Shown here piece after piece: positions 25,755-33,135 of a stretch of 64,000 bases of DNA. This stretch comes from JAGOEF01 sp964511665 (GTDB lineage: Bacteria > Bacteroidota > Bacteroidia > Bacteroidales > ML635J-15): contig CAZEHA010000002.1 in NCBI GenBank assembly GCA_964511665.1, positions 84,300 through 148,299 on the forward strand. Reading direction: 5' to 3'. The notes below the pieces were generated by a model. That model saw only the letters and a program-made list of their open reading frames with translations, made no database searches and was not told where the DNA came from. Each line of letters opens with the position of its first letter. Position 1 is the first letter of the stretch. A program made the position numbers and the translations under genes.

Positions 25755-26705
25755 TTAAATATCACCAATCAAACCTCTTCCCGATTTCACGGCTTTGCCA
25801 CTTGCTTTTAAATCAATGTAAATCTTTTCGAGCAGGCCATTTAGGAACATACTGCTTTTCATTGTGCTGTAGTATTTCGATATCTCAATATATTCGTTAA
25901 TTGACACTCTGGCTGGAATTCCGGGCATATATACAAACTCTGATATAGCCAGATGCAGGAGCAATCGGTCGGTAAGTGCAATGCGTTCGATTTCCCAGTT
26001 AATGATGTGTCGTTCGATAATTTCATCAAAATCCTTATTGTAAATCAAGCAAAACTTCAGCAATTGTATTGCAAAGTCTCTGTCCTCTTCATTTTGGTAA
26101 ACATCAGTAACAGGAATAAATGGCTGCTCGGTTGTTTTCACAGCTTTAATATTTCGAATGATGGTACTGATAACGAATTCGAGATCATCGTTCCAGTAAA
26201 TGCTTTTTTCTTCGAGCTGTTGCTCGATATCGATATTCACAGCAATTTCTTTTTCAAGGATATCGGTAAGTATTTTCACTGAAGCATTTGTGCCCGCTTC
26301 TCTTTCTGACAGATATTTTTGATAATATGCCGATTGTCTCACTTTTGCCCAGATGCGTTTTAGCAACTCTAATTGTTCATTCCAGAAAAAGCCTACAGTT
26401 TTACTATGTGCTTTCACATTGTGTTGTTCGGCTATTTTCTCGAGTATGGGGTTTTCGGAAAAAGTTGTGATGGGATGCCTATCTTCGTCGGTCGGGAAAT
26501 ATTTGTCTTTCGAAGCTTCGATTCTTTCGTTTTCGATATCGCGAAAAACGAGCAGCAAATGCAAAAAAGTATAATACAGATCGAGAGTTGCCTTGGTACT
26601 GCGGTCTAATTCGTTTAAAGCCGAATCGAGGTCGATACTACCTTTACCTTGCTGCGCGTAATACACCTGCATTACTTTAATCCGTAATAACCTGCGACTA
26701 ATCAT
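25755..26705 (-). CDS. nusB: Transcription antitermination factor NusB (long Bacteroidetes form)
   Basis: A 316-residue protein whose C-terminal third (about 215-305) is the NusB fold: FAIQLLKFCLIYNKDFDEII, then WEIERIALTDRLLLHLAISEF and INEYIEISKYYSTMKSSMFLNGLLEKI. The N-terminal extension (ISRRLLRIKVMQVYYA and following helices) is normal for Bacteroidetes NusB, about twice the E. coli length. It supports rRNA antitermination together with NusE. Start 26705 is chosen because ISRRLLRIKV is the usual beginning; upstream in-frame ATGs at 26717 and 26726 would add short extensions. It leads the operon. Confidence 0.92.
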   Translation of the reverse strand: MISRRLLRIKVMQVYYAQQGKGSIDLDSALNELDRSTKATLDLYYTFLHLLLVFRDIENERIEASKDKYFPTDEDRHPITTFSENPILEKIAEQHNVKAHSKTVGFFWNEQLELLKRIWAKVRQSAYYQKYLSEREAGTNASVKILTDILEKEIAVNIDIEQQLEEKSIYWNDDLEFVISTIIRNIKAVKTTEQPFIPVTDVYQNEEDRDFAIQLLKFCLIYNKDFDEIIERHIINWEIERIALTDRLLLHLAISEFVYMPGIPARVSINEYIEISKYYSTMKSSMFLNGLLEKIYIDLKASGKAVKSGRGLIGDI

Positions 26706-26723
26706 AGTTAAGAACATTTTGCG

Positions 26724-26731
26724 CAAAAATA
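26724..26731 (-). promoter_or_regulatory. nusB: -7 element of the nusB operon
   Basis: On the minus strand TATTTTTG matches TAnnTTTG, 18 bases upstream of the ATG at 26705; GTTG lies at about 18 bases further up. It overlaps the two upstream in-frame ATGs, which supports the start at 26705. Confidence 0.6.
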
Positions 26732-26925
26732 AGTAAATTATTATGGTAGCAACAATAAAAGAAAATTAATATTTCAATTCGCTGGCTGCACATCAAGCGT
26801 CCTATATAAATATAAATCATTAATTTATTGCGACTTAGACCAATGTCATTTTTTAATAATATATTACTAAAACGTAAACTTGAATGCCATAAATTAACCC
26901 TAAGCAATTCTTTTCATAAGAATAA

Positions 26926-26957
26926 TTTGCATCTTAATTATTTTTGATTTATTTTCG
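26926..26957 (+). promoter_or_regulatory. Promoter of the DUF3276 gene
   Basis: TTTG at 26926-26929, 20 bases, then TATTTTCG at 26950-26957 (one mismatch), 29 bases before the ATG. Confidence 0.55.
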
Positions 26958-26986
26958 TAAATTGGAGATAATGAATTCTGTGTAAG

Positions 26987-27337
26987 ATGCAAGATTACGA
27001 CAACAAAGGGAAAGACGAAATCTATTCTAGAGCCATCAGGGCAGGCAAAAGAACTTACTTTTTCGATGTAAAAGAAACCCGAAAAGGCGATTATTATTTA
27101 ACAGTAACCGAAAGCAAAAAGATTTTCGACCGCGACGGGAATTCACATTTTGAGAAGCACAAAATTTTCTTGTATAAAGAAGATTTTGAAAAGTTTTCGG
27201 AGGCATTGCACGAAAGTGTCGATTTTATTTTCCAAAATTCGCCCATAATTGATATGGAGCAAAACATTTCGGAAAACAAATCGGCTGGCAACTTCGATGA
27301 TGTAAGTTTCGAAGACCTTGAAGGCAATAAAGAATGA
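26987..27337 (+). CDS. PUR-alpha-like DNA/RNA-binding protein (DUF3276)
   Basis: A 116-residue protein with one PUR repeat (about 10-85): EIYSRAIRAGKRTYFFDVKETRKGDYYLTVTESKK, then HKIFLYKEDFEKFSEALHESVDFI. The acidic tail (about 90-116) is typical. Bacteroidetes and spirochaete members bind single-stranded nucleic acid in the way of eukaryotic Pur-alpha; their regulatory role is not settled. It is a single-gene unit divergent from nusB. Confidence 0.88.
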   Translation: MQDYDNKGKDEIYSRAIRAGKRTYFFDVKETRKGDYYLTVTESKKIFDRDGNSHFEKHKIFLYKEDFEKFSEALHESVDFIFQNSPIIDMEQNISENKSAGNFDDVSFEDLEGNKE

Positions 27338-27397
27338 CTTAGACGAGAGTCGGTCTGATAGTGTTTTATGTCATCCTCATCGGGGGTGTGATTGTAG

Positions 27398-27853
27398 TTA
27401 CCTATAAATGTATTCGTTTATTTTCTTCAGGAACAGGGCATCGGTTTCGTCAAAAGCCGAAAGTCTGTCGCTGTCAACGTCGAGAACCCCGCAAACCTCT
27501 TTTTTCTCGTTCAATAAAGGAACTACAATTTCTGATTTCGATTTCGGATTACAAGCAATATGCCCTTCGAATTGATGTACATTTTCGACAATTACAGGCT
27601 TTCCCGAATTAATACCCGACCAACACACTCCGGTGTTTCTTGCCAACTTCATGCATGCGGCCGGACCCTGATATGGCCCTACCAGTAAATCTCCATCAAT
27701 CAGCAAATAATAACCTGTCCAAAAAAACACCGGTTGCATTTTGTGATGCAAATAAGCACACACAGTAGCCATCCTCGATACAGGGTTATTTACTTTTTGC
27801 AGAGCCGGCTCTAATTGATCAATTAAACGTTTATATCTGGCTTCTTTATTCAT
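27398..27853 (-). CDS. Free methionine-R-sulfoxide reductase (GAF domain)
   Basis: A 151-residue single-GAF enzyme that reduces free methionine-R-sulfoxide. All three catalytic cysteines are present: Cys 67 in GPYQGPAACMKL, Cys 77 in GVCWSG and Cys 101 in FEGHIACNPKSKSEIVVPL. The last segment and VLDVDSD are family signatures. Together with OsmC and two glutathione peroxidases it adds to the oxidative-defence content of this area, though they are not co-transcribed. The 3' end is unremarkable. Confidence 0.92.
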   Translation of the reverse strand: MNKEARYKRLIDQLEPALQKVNNPVSRMATVCAYLHHKMQPVFFWTGYYLLIDGDLLVGPYQGPAACMKLARNTGVCWSGINSGKPVIVENVHQFEGHIACNPKSKSEIVVPLLNEKKEVCGVLDVDSDRLSAFDETDALFLKKINEYIYR

Positions 27854-27920
27854 GAATCATTTTTATTACTATTTTGCAAACAATATTAATCATTATCTGT
27901 TTCATTAAAAAATTTAGATT

Positions 27921-28454
27921 ATGAAAACTTCATTAATAACCCTATTCGTGCTTATTGCAACATTTTCTTATGCCCAAAAGTCAGATTTTTATAGTTTAAA
28001 AGCCACTGACATATCGGGTAACGAATTCAGTTTCGAAAACCTGAAAGGCAAAAAGGTTCTCATCGTAAACACAGCCTCAAAGTGTGGTTTAACACCACAG
28101 TACAAAGAATTGGAGGAGCTACATCAGAAGTATGCCGACAAACTTGTTATTATTGGTTTTCCGGCCAATAATTTCATGAGTCAGGAACCCGGAACCAACG
28201 AAGAAATTGCCGAATTCTGTGAAAAAAATTATGGTGTCAGCTTCAAAATGATGTCGAAAATATCGGTTAAAGGCGACGACATGCATCCTGTATATCAGTG
28301 GCTAACACAAAAGTCGAACAACAGGCATTCTGATTCGGAAATAAGCTGGAACTTTCAGAAATACATGATTGATGAAAAGGGGAACCTTGTTGGTTTTGCA
28401 AAACCCATGGAAAAACCTTTCGACAAAAAAATCATCGATTTTATCGAGAATTGA
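27921..28454 (+). CDS. Exported glutathione peroxidase family protein
   Basis: A 177-residue thiol peroxidase with a signal peptide (MKTSLITLFVLIATFSYAQ), so it acts in the periplasm. The peroxidatic Cys is 55 (NTASKCGLTPQY) and the resolving Cys probably 100 (EIAEFCEKNYGVSF). The tetrad Gln position reads PANNF (Asn 84), where the cytoplasmic paralogue has PCNQF. Trp and Asn of ISWNFQKYMI are kept. The Gln-to-Asn change is seen in some Bacteroidetes members, so activity is likely but worth testing. Confidence 0.92.
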   Translation: MKTSLITLFVLIATFSYAQKSDFYSLKATDISGNEFSFENLKGKKVLIVNTASKCGLTPQYKELEELHQKYADKLVIIGFPANNFMSQEPGTNEEIAEFCEKNYGVSFKMMSKISVKGDDMHPVYQWLTQKSNNRHSDSEISWNFQKYMIDEKGNLVGFAKPMEKPFDKKIIDFIEN

Positions 28455-28463
28455 TTTGCGATA

Positions 28464-29000
28464 TCAATAAAACACTTCTGTTACCAGTGTTTTCGAAGCT
28501 CGTGCACTTCTTGGTGAAGGTCGAAAAACGATAGTATCGCCGGCAACATCAAGCATAGGATATAGTTTATTTTCGAAATATTGGCGCACAGTGGCGTAAT
28601 CGAAATCGCTTGAATAGCGATACATTGTTTTATTCTTTCTCTTTTCTGAAAATATCATTACGCAACAAAGACTTTTTGATGGCTGCCCCAGATGCAACAT
28701 AAGTTTGTCGTTTTCACGAATTACCCGATTGGTAATTATGCTGAAATTGACCCGGACGAGGCTATTGGCCGAATCGGTGCGGAATGTAAAATCGAGACTT
28801 AATTTATCGTCGTCGGCTTTATACCACAAAGGTTTAATAAAATACTGAACAACACCGGGAGCTATAAAAAAATCGGTATAATAGGTTGAGTTGATTTTTG
28901 ATCCGGTATGCTTCACCCCCATGCACGCAGATAGAGCCATTGCTAAAAGCACAGCTATAAACAATTGACCAATACCAGTAAGACGGAATGATTGTTTCAT
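28464..29000 (-). CDS. Lipoprotein of unknown function
   Basis: A 178-residue protein starting MKQSFRLTGIGQLFIAVLLA with lipobox-like LSAC (Cys near residue 26). The rest is a predicted beta-rich domain (VNFSIITNRVIRENDKLMLHLG), ending in FRPSPRSARASKTLVTEVFY. I do not recognise the family. Start 29000 is preferred over 29006 because the signal peptide begins MKQS. It is followed by the terminator hairpin of the TRL gene upstream of it, so it is transcribed separately. Confidence 0.7.
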   Translation of the reverse strand: MKQSFRLTGIGQLFIAVLLAMALSACMGVKHTGSKINSTYYTDFFIAPGVVQYFIKPLWYKADDDKLSLDFTFRTDSANSLVRVNFSIITNRVIRENDKLMLHLGQPSKSLCCVMIFSEKRKNKTMYRYSSDFDYATVRQYFENKLYPMLDVAGDTIVFRPSPRSARASKTLVTEVFY

Positions 29001-29009
29001 GCACATTTA

Positions 29010-29041
29010 AAATAAACAAAGCCGCAACCTCAGTTACGGCT
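29010..29041 (-). terminator. Terminator after the TRL-like gene
   Basis: Arms 29020-29028 and 29033-29041 pair over 9 bases (AGCCGTAAC with GTTGCGGCT on the minus strand, including one G-T), followed by a T-rich stretch. It lies 21 bases past the stop at 29062. Confidence 0.75.
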
Positions 29042-29061
29042 CTGTCACCAAAAGCTTCAGG

Positions 29062-29343
29062 TTATTCACCTGTTACAATGCATTCGTAGGTTTGGATAAT
29101 ACCCAGCATATCTTTCTGTTTAAAATCAACGGTAGAAATTTTAGTAATACCGCCGTTTTTTGCTGCAGTTCTGATACTGGCATCGCCATTAAACCACAAC
29201 ACATGTAAAAATCCGGTGGCTGATGCAACACCTACCTTGCTACCTACAGGATTACTTGTAGCAGCCACAGGCACAGTTAAAGAACAAGCAGTAGCCAATA
29301 AACCGGCTAAAACCACGAATGCAAATAATTTAATACGTTTCAT
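29062..29343 (-). CDS. TRL-like small lipoprotein
   Basis: A 93-residue protein with a lipoprotein signal (LLATAC, Cys near residue 20). The body SLTVPVAATSNPVGSKVGVA, GFLHVLWFNGDASIRTAAKNGGITKISTVDFKQ is typical of the TRL-like family (named after a tRNA-associated locus). Its function is unknown. A terminator follows directly, so it is likely monocistronic and can be highly expressed. Confidence 0.82.
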   Translation of the reverse strand: MKRIKLFAFVVLAGLLATACSLTVPVAATSNPVGSKVGVASATGFLHVLWFNGDASIRTAAKNGGITKISTVDFKQKDMLGIIQTYECIVTGE

Positions 29344-29392
29344 AACACATTTCTTTGGTTAATAATAAAGTACAAAGCAATACAAATATGCA

Positions 29393-30451
29393 TTATTTTT
29401 CTCGTTTTCGGAACAAACGATAAAAAATATTTTTTTTCTTTTCCGGTTTCAACAATTCTACGCTATCTTGCGCCATGCCTTGGGCAAAGGTAACTTTTTT
29501 ACTTTCGTAGGGATATAACAACGACAAATGCATCATATTACGATCGTCGATGCAAATGCTTCCAATTCGGAACTGCATGTTGTTTCTCGAAACTTGCCTA
29601 GCCAGACTGCCTGTTGCATTATCGGGTGTGTTGTCTTGAGCTGTAGAATATATGTCGTTCACCAGCTCCATCTGCGATTTAAAATTCTTTGTTTTGCGAA
29701 TCATACTGTTAAGTAAGGCTTCTACAAAGGCGTTCCAAAGACCTTTCTCGAGCTTTGTGCTTGAGTTAAACGCATTCAGATTTAAGCTTTCGTACGAAAC
29801 TCCCCGGTAACCATAGAAATATCCCGGAGGTTTAATTTCTATAGAGTCGAACTCTATTTCGAAGCTAATATCGTTATTAATGTGAATGGCCTTAAATTTT
29901 GAGAATATTCGGTCTGATTCCACACTGCGCCTATACCCCAGCATTAAACTACGAATACTTTCGAGAGAGCGTGTATTGCTTAACTCAAAATCTTGCCGAA
30001 AATACTCAGCATACACCATCGATTCTTCTTTATCGCTATCGGGATACCACACAATCAGTACGATGGTTTCATCATTCTGGTTACGTTCCTGCTTCAGCAC
30101 CTTGTAGTTATTCACTTCCTTCGAAGACATGCGGGCTTCAATTTTCGCCAATTCCTGATAGGTCTCAGTGAGAATAAATGTACGGTGTTCTTCCGACTTT
30201 GTTTCGAAATAGTCGGAAGCATACATCACCTTACTACGATGTAGCAATGCAGCAACACACACAGCACGATGAACGGCAATATTGGCAGCCAATACAGTAT
30301 CCGACATACGAGGATCGGATATGCCAATGGCATAAACACTAGCTTCGTCAGATAGAGGAAAATCGGAAAACCATGCCGGCACCTCGTAGTATTGAGCGCT
30401 GATGCCGTTGGCCAGCGTTATAAAAATAAAAACAGAAACAAAATACTTCAT
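29393..30451 (-). CDS. Exported protein with LPP20-like N-terminal segment
   Basis: A 352-residue protein with a signal peptide (MKYFVSVFIFITLANGISAQ). The following segment VPAWFSDFPLSDEASVYAIGISDP and the Ala-rich helix resemble the LPP20 family of surface lipoproteins, but no lipobox is present. It ends in a basic tail (PEKKKNIFYRLFRKREK). I cannot assign a function. The start codon overlaps the region carrying the rimO promoter on the opposite strand, so the two genes may compete for RNA polymerase. Confidence 0.65.
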   Translation of the reverse strand: MKYFVSVFIFITLANGISAQYYEVPAWFSDFPLSDEASVYAIGISDPRMSDTVLAANIAVHRAVCVAALLHRSKVMYASDYFETKSEEHRTFILTETYQELAKIEARMSSKEVNNYKVLKQERNQNDETIVLIVWYPDSDKEESMVYAEYFRQDFELSNTRSLESIRSLMLGYRRSVESDRIFSKFKAIHINNDISFEIEFDSIEIKPPGYFYGYRGVSYESLNLNAFNSSTKLEKGLWNAFVEALLNSMIRKTKNFKSQMELVNDIYSTAQDNTPDNATGSLARQVSRNNMQFRIGSICIDDRNMMHLSLLYPYESKKVTFAQGMAQDSVELLKPEKKKNIFYRLFRKREK

Positions 30452-30458
30452 GCTGTGC

Positions 30459-30466
30459 TATATTTG
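30459..30466 (+). promoter_or_regulatory. rimO: -7 element of rimO
   Basis: TATATTTG, a perfect TAnnTTTG, 21 bases before the rimO ATG at 30488 and just outside the start codon of the divergent exported-protein gene. It argues for the 30488 start and against 30392. Confidence 0.65.
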
Positions 30467-30487
30467 CAGAGCCTAAAATTACTATTT

Positions 30488-31795
30488 ATGAACGAAATTC
30501 CGAAAAAAATAATCATAATAAATCTAGGATGTTCAAAAAACCTTGTCGATTCTGAGCAACTACTATACCATATTCAGGCAAACAACATTTCAACTGAGTT
30601 TAACCCGGAACATTTGCAAGGCGACTTTGCCATAGTAAACACCTGCGGTTTTATTAACGATGCCCGCGAAGAATCGGTAGAAACTATTCTCGACCTTATA
30701 CAAGCCAAAAATGCGGGCAATATTGGTAAGATAATAGTATTCGGCTGTCTGTCGCAGCGTTATGCTGCCGAGCTGGCCTCTGAATTACCCGAAGTTGACT
30801 GCTTCATTGGGAATTACGACCTAGAAGCCTTGATGCAGGAATTGGAGCTAAAGGCAGACAACCGCTCAGTATTTGGACGGACAATCACCAATTCGGGCCA
30901 CTATGCCTATGTAAAGATTGCAGAAGGCTGCAATAGGAAATGTTCGTTCTGTGCAATACCTTCAATTAAGGGCAACTATATCTCTCGCAGCATCGATTCA
31001 ATAGCCGAAGAAGTGCAATATCTAACCGAAAGAGGAGTTAGCGAAATAATGTTGATTGCTCAAGACAGTTCGTTTTTCGGTTACGACCGTTACAAACAAC
31101 ACATGTTGCCTACACTTCTTAAAGAACTTGTAAGCATAAAAAATTTACATTGGCTTCGGGTGCATTACCTCTACCCCAACGCTGTAGACAAGCAACTTAT
31201 TGAAACCATTGCAACAGAGCCTAAAATTTGTAATTACTACGACATCCCTTTTCAGCACGCCAACACTCAGGTTTTGAAACGAATGCGTAGAAATTCTAAC
31301 CAAGAGAAAATCATCAAATTAATCAACAACATCAGAAGTGTTGCCCCCGATGCTGCCATTAGAACAACCATGATAGTGGGATATCCGGGAGAAACGCGAA
31401 GCGAATTCAACGATTTGATAAAATTTGTACGCAAGATTCAATTCGACAGACTAGGTGCCTTTACCTATTCGCACGAAGAAAATACCTATGCAGCCAAAAA
31501 CCATCGCGACAGTGTTACTACATCAGTGAAAAAATCGCGACTTAATCGCTTAATGACACTACAACAATCTATTTCGCTTGAAAAGAATTTAAGCAAAATT
31601 GGAAAAACAATTGAAGTTATTGTTGATGAGGTACAAAAAGACACAGCCATAGGCCGCAGTCAATACGATTCAGTGGAAGTTGACAATGAAGTTATTATCG
31701 AAAACTCCGGACAACTCAAGGTGGGCAACTATTATAACGTAGAAATAGAAATGGCTTCCGATTACGAATTATTTGGAAAAGTATTAGAATATTAG
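30488..31795 (+). CDS. rimO: Ribosomal protein S12 methylthiotransferase RimO
   Basis: A 435-residue radical-SAM methylthiotransferase modifying an Asp of ribosomal protein S12. N-terminal cluster cysteines are 14 (NLGCSKNLVDSE), 53 (NTCGF) and 87 (VFGCLSQR). The radical-SAM triad is Cys 148, 152 and 155 (GCNRKCSFCAIP). A TRAM domain covers about the last 65 residues. The ATG at 30488 gives the usual start. NLGCSKNLVDSE and IPFQHA-like QHANTQVLKRMRR separate RimO from MiaB. Confidence 0.95.
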   Translation: MNEIPKKIIIINLGCSKNLVDSEQLLYHIQANNISTEFNPEHLQGDFAIVNTCGFINDAREESVETILDLIQAKNAGNIGKIIVFGCLSQRYAAELASELPEVDCFIGNYDLEALMQELELKADNRSVFGRTITNSGHYAYVKIAEGCNRKCSFCAIPSIKGNYISRSIDSIAEEVQYLTERGVSEIMLIAQDSSFFGYDRYKQHMLPTLLKELVSIKNLHWLRVHYLYPNAVDKQLIETIATEPKICNYYDIPFQHANTQVLKRMRRNSNQEKIIKLINNIRSVAPDAAIRTTMIVGYPGETRSEFNDLIKFVRKIQFDRLGAFTYSHEENTYAAKNHRDSVTTSVKKSRLNRLMTLQQSISLEKNLSKIGKTIEVIVDEVQKDTAIGRSQYDSVEVDNEVIIENSGQLKVGNYYNVEIEMASDYELFGKVLEY

Positions 31796-31873
31796 CAAGC
31801 GATTAGTAATTTTTGCAAAAATTTGCTATGTTGCAAACTCAAATAATCGTTATTAACCAAAAATGAAACAACT

Positions 31874-32464
31874 ATGAAAAAGCAAACTATTATTTTAATG
31901 TTGCTGGGTGCCTTTGCATTGGCTTCGTGTGGTGGTTCTTCAAATAAAAACAACGGAAGCACCGAAGAAGACCAAAAACCCGTTTGCGAAGTAAGCAACG
32001 AAATTGCAATCACCGTGCAAGATTATTACTATTCGATGAAAGACACTCTGGTATTTACAACTCCGAAATTCGAAGTGAAAAATTCGGAATTCCAGTGGAT
32101 TAACGATTCAACAGTAAGCCTGAAACTATCTAATTATGAACCCAAAGACCTTCAGGGCGAACGCAGCGAAAGTCAAATTGATTTGAACATTGAACTCCGC
32201 GCACGTAAAGGTAAAAAACTGGAACCCGGATATTACGGTTACCACGATTACGAAAGTGGCATGTCGAGCAGTGTAACACTCACCACTGCTTATGGCACAG
32301 TTTGGTTCAACTGGTTTTCGGGAATGCCCGATCAGGGTGGAATTACTGTAGAACACGTAAGTAAAGATGCCGTTTGTGGGAAACTTGCATTAAATGTTGA
32401 GAAACCTGATAGCCCTACCATTGGAATTGTTAGAGTTAACGGCACATTTGTTTACAAAAAATAA
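31874..32464 (+). CDS. Lipoprotein of unknown function
   Basis: A 196-residue lipoprotein (MKKQTIILMLLGAFALASCGG, Cys near 19). A Ser/Asn/Gly-rich linker (about 20-38) precedes a beta-rich domain (KFEVKNSEFQWINDSTVSLKL, GMSSSVTLTTAYGTVWFNWFSG). I do not recognise the family. It follows rimO by 78 bases and has a strong hairpin after it, so it may be separately transcribed. Confidence 0.75.
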   Translation: MKKQTIILMLLGAFALASCGGSSNKNNGSTEEDQKPVCEVSNEIAITVQDYYYSMKDTLVFTTPKFEVKNSEFQWINDSTVSLKLSNYEPKDLQGERSESQIDLNIELRARKGKKLEPGYYGYHDYESGMSSSVTLTTAYGTVWFNWFSGMPDQGGITVEHVSKDAVCGKLALNVEKPDSPTIGIVRVNGTFVYKK

Positions 32465-32474
32465 AATATTCTCC

Positions 32475-32510
32475 ACAACAATAGCAGGATGGTCCTGCTA
32501 TTGTTGTTTA
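32475..32510 (+). terminator. Strong hairpin after the 31874 lipoprotein gene
   Basis: Perfect 15-base arms 32475-32489 and 32493-32507 (ACAACAATAGCAGGA and its complement) with a 3-base loop. The following T content is moderate (TTGTTGTTTAATT), so it could terminate or protect the mRNA 3' end. Confidence 0.75.
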
Positions 32511-32587
32511 ATTGAAGCAGTAAAGGCTCCAAAAATATTTTTTAAGAAAATTAGAAAGAAAATACATCTGTTTTCTAAAATTTTATG

Positions 32588-32595
32588 TAATTTTG
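32588..32595 (+). promoter_or_regulatory. -7 element of tRNA-Arg
   Basis: TAATTTTG matches TAnnTTTG, 13 bases before the tRNA. No convincing TTTG at the 19-base spacing. Confidence 0.6.
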
Positions 32596-32608
32596 CATTC
32601 ACAAAAAA

Positions 32609-32682
32609 GGACCCGTAGCTTAATTGGATAGAGTATCTGACTACGGATCAGAAGGTTGGGGGTTCGAGTCCCTCCGGGTTCA
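32609..32682 (+). tRNA. tRNA-Arg (ACG)
   Basis: A 74-base cloverleaf: acceptor GGACCCG with CGGGTTC (one G-T), anticodon stem TCTGA/TCAGA with loop CTACGGA giving anticodon ACG (inosine at the wobble position expected), T-arm GGGGG-TTCGAGT-CCCTC, discriminator A. A terminator follows at 32686. Its last 16 bases plus the terminator recur 156 bases downstream, see the repeat entries. Confidence 0.95.
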
Positions 32683-32745
32683 CGTAAACGAAGACGGTTT
32701 TTATCGGTCTTCGTTTTTTATTTGAAAAAAGGACGAGAAGTTTAT
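32667..32745 (+). repeat. Direct repeat copy 1: tRNA-Arg 3' end, terminator and flank
   Basis: 79 bases starting inside the T-arm of tRNA-Arg, through the terminator and into the following AT-rich flank. The same sequence recurs from 32823 onward. This pattern (tRNA 3' end duplicated) is what integration at a tRNA gene leaves behind, but no integrase is in the window. Confidence 0.85.
32686..32720 (+). terminator. Terminator after tRNA-Arg
   Basis: Arms AAACGAAGAC (32686-32695) and GTCTTCGTTT (32707-32716) and a T-run. A second identical copy is at 32842-32876. Confidence 0.85.
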
Positions 32746-32822
32746 CCCGATTTCATACGAAACCAAAGGTTTTTTTTGAGTCAGAGTGAGTGGCAGTGTG
32801 AGTACAGAGTTTGAAAGAGGGA

Positions 32823-33001
32823 AGTCCCTCCGGGTTCACGTAAACGAAGACGGTTTTTATCGGTCTTCGTTTTTTATNNNNNNNNNNNNNNNNNNNNNNN
32901 NNNNNNNNNNNNNNNNNNNNNNNNNNNNNNNNNNNNNNNNNNNNNNNNNNNNNNNNNNNNNNNNNNNNNNNNNNNNNTTGAAAAAAGGACGAGAAGTTTA
33001 T
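32823..33001 (+). repeat. Direct repeat copy 2, interrupted by the N gap
   Basis: Positions 32823-32877 equal 32667-32721, and 32978-33001 equal 32722-32745. Removing the 100 N restores an exact second copy with no base missing. The offset between copies is 156 bases. The gap sits inside a repeat, so the true copy number and content are unknown. Confidence 0.85.
32878..32977. other. Assembly gap (100 N)
   Basis: Exactly 100 N, the conventional unknown-length scaffold gap. An open frame crossing it (32786-33127) is not a gene. The region 33002-33135, right of the gap, carries no recognisable gene. Confidence 0.95.
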
Positions 33002-33135
33002 TCCGATGCTGAACCTTGGTTGGCGTACAAGCTTGAAAAGAAGTTGCCGAAATGTAATTGGGAATTATCTGTCTTTGTCAATCGTTTGGTTGTTTCGCAT
33101 TCTTACAGCGTCAGTGTTGCACACTAAATATGCCG

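Noticed and set aside
32786..33127. Open frame spanning the N gap
   Set aside because: It is read through 100 unknown bases and the repeated tRNA 3' end; no family similarity and no promoter.
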